From Actinomycetes bacterium (lineage in GTDB: Bacteria > Actinomycetota > Acidimicrobiia > Acidimicrobiales > RAAP-2): 8,164 nt of DNA. Positions 6,595 through 8,164 of this stretch are shown piece after piece. The notes under the pieces are model-generated. The model saw only the letters and a list, made by a program, of their open reading frames with translations, was not told where the DNA came from and made no database searches. A program made the translations under genes and the position numbers. The stretch is taken from assembly GCA_025352305.1 (NCBI GenBank), contig JANXTQ010000039.1:1-8164 (forward strand), in the 5' to 3' direction. Each line of letters begins with the position of its first letter. Position 1 is the first letter of the stretch.

Positions 6595-7527
6595 GTGAAA
6601 TGCGGCCGTCGAACTGCGGCTCTCGCCGTAGTACTGAGCACCGTGGGCGGTGCCGCAGCGTTCGCTACGACCACTCCCGCTCCGGCCCCGCGCGCGGAAG
6701 TTCGCCAATTAGTGGCCAATTCAGCTCACCTGAGTCGGCTCAGTGCGATTGTTCAGGCCGAGATAATTCACGCGGGCGGCGACTTCTCATGGGCCAAATT
6801 TCCAACGCGCGGGGTGGTGGATGGATTCTGTGAATCAGTGACGGCGTGCGTCTATGGGGATCGTCACGCTTCGCGCACCATTGTGTTGTTCGGCGATTCT
6901 CACGCTCTGATGTGGCTACCCGCGGTCGCTCCGTTTGCGAGCGCTCATCACTATCGACTGGTCCTGGCCTGGTTGGGGCTGTGCTCTCCGGCCAAGTTGG
7001 ATCTTCACTACGTCAAAGTGGGGGATCCGAAGAACTGCAATATCTTTCGCGCGAACATTGTTCGAGAGATCACGTCACTTAAGCCGGCGCTGGTACTGCT
7101 CTCGGGTCGAAACACCCTCATTCCGAAGAGCCGCACCGTCTTTTTCACTAATGCTGAGTGGGCAGTCGGATACGAGCAGACCATCCACGCACTGAAAACC
7201 AAAAACACCAAAGTCGCGGTGATTGAGGATTCAGTCACCTTTGATAGCTCGGTTCCCGCCTGCTTGTCGGTGCACGTCACGTCGGTTCATCGCTGTGCGG
7301 TCAAAGATCCCAACTGGTTCGCCCCGGCACTCACGGCGGGTGAAATTTCGGCGACGAAATTTGAACACGTGGCGTACATCAAGACGCACCCGTGGCTCTG
7401 CACGAAATGGTGTTCACCGGTGATTGGTTCGTTCATTGTCTATAGCGACGCGGATCACCTGACGTTTTCTTATACCCATTTTCTCTCGCGAGTCATGGGC
7501 GCGGACATCGCCGCCGTCTTGAAGTAG
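6595..7527 (+). CDS. Secreted SGNH-type hydrolase/esterase
   Basis: The protein has 310 residues. A signal peptide (KCGRR, hydrophobic residues 8-23, likely cut after AFA at 24) precedes a Thr/Pro/Ala-rich linker. GDSHALMWLPA (100-110) is block I of the SGNH fold with nucleophile Ser102. SGRN (170-173) fits the block carrying the oxyanion Asn, and DADHLTFSY (285-293) gives the Asp285/His288 pair. This layout matches the SGNH domain that is fused to membrane acyltransferases of the OafA type in cell-envelope sugar O-acetylation, but here it stands alone, without a membrane acyltransferase part. The likely reaction is transfer or removal of acyl groups on extracytoplasmic polysaccharide; the substrate is unknown. 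Eight cysteines in the mature part (79, 85, 130, 148, 223, 234, 269, 273) suggest disulfides. The GTG start is chosen because it gives a complete signal peptide. Confidence 0.88.
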   Translation: MKCGRRTAALAVVLSTVGGAAAFATTTPAPAPRAEVRQLVANSAHLSRLSAIVQAEIIHAGGDFSWAKFPTRGVVDGFCESVTACVYGDRHASRTIVLFGDSHALMWLPAVAPFASAHHYRLVLAWLGLCSPAKLDLHYVKVGDPKNCNIFRANIVREITSLKPALVLLSGRNTLIPKSRTVFFTNAEWAVGYEQTIHALKTKNTKVAVIEDSVTFDSSVPACLSVHVTSVHRCAVKDPNWFAPALTAGEISATKFEHVAYIKTHPWLCTKWCSPVIGSFIVYSDADHLTFSYTHFLSRVMGADIAAVLK

Positions 7528-7560
7528 CGCTGCCGCCAAGAGGCGCGGACGCTCAGTTTT
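7526..7560 (+). terminator. Weak terminator-like hairpin after the SGNH gene
   Basis: AGCG (7526-7529) can pair with CGCT (7550-7553), and CGCC (7534-7537) with GGCG (7542-7545) around AAGA, with internal unpaired bases. CAG and then TTTT (7557-7560) follow. An alternative fold pairs AGGCGC (7541-7546) with GCGCCT (7563-7568), followed by TT. Either is weaker than a typical intrinsic terminator, but the position is right. Confidence 0.35.
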
Positions 7561-7578
7561 AAGCGCCTTTGCCAATGG

Positions 7579-7607
7579 TCCTCGATATCGAGGAGTCTCG
7601 ATTCGAT
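7579..7607. repeat. Palindromic CTCGAT motif cluster
   Basis: Bases 7579-7594 are a perfect 16-base palindrome centred on GATATC. It consists of CTCGAT followed by ATCGAG. After GAGT, CTCGAT occurs again at 7597-7602, followed by TCGAT at 7603-7607. No T-run is present. It could be an operator or a small hairpin (ATCGAG-GAGT-CTCGAT). The remaining intergenic stretch 7528-7751 shows no supported gene. Confidence 0.5.
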
Positions 7608-7751
7608 GGGGCGCGTAACGATGTTCAATCGGGATCTACAAACCACCTAGTTCTACGTGCGAGGTGTGTCCGCAGAGATCGCATTGATGGTTATCGCTCA
7701 GTTACGTTCGGCCCTCGTCAGACATGCCGGACCGCGGAGCAGTAACGAAAG

Positions 7752-8015
7752 TTAGGGCTTGCGGTATCGACGTTGGGCAGCAACGAATCGCTTCTTGAAA
7801 ATAAAAAATATCGCGGAGAAGAAGAGCCCCAATATCGGCAGGATGAGAAATCCGCCGATGATGAAGACCAACCAAAATATTCGTGAACCGCCACGCAAAG
7901 TTCGACAGACTTCGATAATGGCCAACAGCGGAATTCCGAAAAACACGAATCCGTAGATCACGAGGATGAGTATTCCTGCGGACTTACCCGATACTGCCGT
8001 TAATAGCGCTTGCAC
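7752..8015 (-). CDS. Small two-helix membrane protein, PLDc_N-like
   Basis: The protein has 87 residues. The first membrane helix is about residues 14-34 (ILILVIYGFVFFGIPLLAII) and the second about 46-72, starting at FWLVFII, with Pro60 and Gly63 in FLILPILG. Between them lies the basic loop RTLRGGSR. The tail (KKRFVAAQRRYRKP) is strongly basic. The order helix, short basic loop, W-x-V, P-x-x-G, then a basic end resembles the PLDc_N family of short membrane proteins; the motif is imperfect, so I call it PLDc_N-like. GTG at 8015 is the only start after an in-frame TGA about 20 bases upstream. No ribosome binding site is evident, but another possible minus-strand frame stops one base before the GTG, which would allow translational coupling. 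Its codons look more A/T-rich than those of its neighbours (for example around 7797-7812). Confidence 0.72.
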   Translation of the reverse strand: MQALLTAVSGKSAGILILVIYGFVFFGIPLLAIIEVCRTLRGGSRIFWLVFIIGGFLILPILGLFFSAIFFIFKKRFVAAQRRYRKP

Positions 8016-8016
8016 G

Positions 8017-8163
8017 TTACTGCGCCAACGTGATCAATACGCAGGTGCTCGCTTCGAGATTCGTCATTGACTCAATCCGCTTCGCCATGCGACAAATGTT
8101 GGTGACCGCGCATCGCTCTGATAGGACCATCTGTCGCCGGTGGACGTTGTCCATACGTTCAAG
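8017..8163 (-). CDS. Possible 3' end of an upstream gene, cut by the window edge
   Basis: A minus-strand frame is open from the edge for 48 codons and ends in TAA at 8017-8019, one base before the GTG of the small membrane gene. The residues include MDNVHRRQMVLSERCAV and end in CVLITLAQ. About 70% of third positions are G or C, as in the coding regions here. I recognise no domain. A second minus-strand frame is also open from the edge (base 8162 to a TGA at 8064-8066), with a protein-like end FVAWRSGLSQ, so the true frame is undecided. Low confidence. Confidence 0.25.
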   Translation of the reverse strand, partial: LERMDNVHRRQMVLSERCAVTNICRMAKRIESMTNLEASTCVLITLAQ

Positions 8164-8164
8164 G

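Noticed and set aside
6074..6833. Plus-strand frames overlapping the 166-residue gene and the start of the SGNH gene
   Set aside because: They have no recognisable protein and run over two well-supported genes on both strands.
7701..7746. GTTAC (7701-7705) and GTAAC (7742-7746) as a terminator for the small membrane gene
   Set aside because: Only 5 outer pairs around a long loop with patchy inner pairing and no T-run; too weak.
7759..7956. Plus-strand frame opposite the small membrane gene
   Set aside because: Lys/Asn/Arg-rich shadow product; the minus-strand frame gives two clean membrane helices.

Overview
The window is a piece of a moderately GC-rich bacterial chromosome (judged by eye, clearly above 50% G+C). 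GTG starts, a start codon that sits directly after a -10-like box, and the secreted cysteine-rich SGNH protein suggest an actinobacterium, possibly of the Acidimicrobiia. That assignment is an inference with low certainty. No mobile-element genes, rRNA, tRNA or CRISPR array were seen.

Bases 2-5983 (+) are the 3' part of one very large gene, 1,993 visible codons, whose 5' end lies outside the window. It encodes a cell-surface or secreted RHS/YD-repeat protein. In order it has: two bacterial Ig-like repeats; a DUF6531-like entry domain; about two dozen YD repeats that should build the RHS shell, interrupted by a 70-residue Ser/Thr/Gly/Pro-rich insert; the RHS-associated core ending in WDPTGL; and a 578-residue C-terminal extension. 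This extension is the most unusual part of the window. It holds a Gly-rich hydrophobic segment with four cysteines, six units of about 11 residues that begin with Gly-aromatic or Gly-Ala-Tyr, and ten back-to-back 29-residue helical repeats without a single insertion or deletion. It does not look like a compact nuclease-type toxin, and no same-strand immunity gene follows.

Bases 5980-6480 (-) encode a 166-residue protein of unrecognised function that converges on the RHS gene; their stop codons overlap by 4 bases. A 16-pair inverted repeat inside this gene would fold without mismatch only in the RHS-strand transcript, so it may form the 3' end of the RHS mRNA. Bases 6595-7527 (+) encode a secreted SGNH-type hydrolase transcribed divergently from the 166-residue gene, apparently leaderless, with a weak terminator-like hairpin at its end.

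Bases 7528-7751 contain no gene I can support, only a palindromic CTCGAT motif cluster. Bases 7752-8015 (-) encode a small two-helix membrane protein resembling the PLDc_N family. One base upstream of it ends a possible further minus-strand reading frame that runs off the right edge. Apart from the convergent RHS/166-residue pair, the genes show no evident common pathway.
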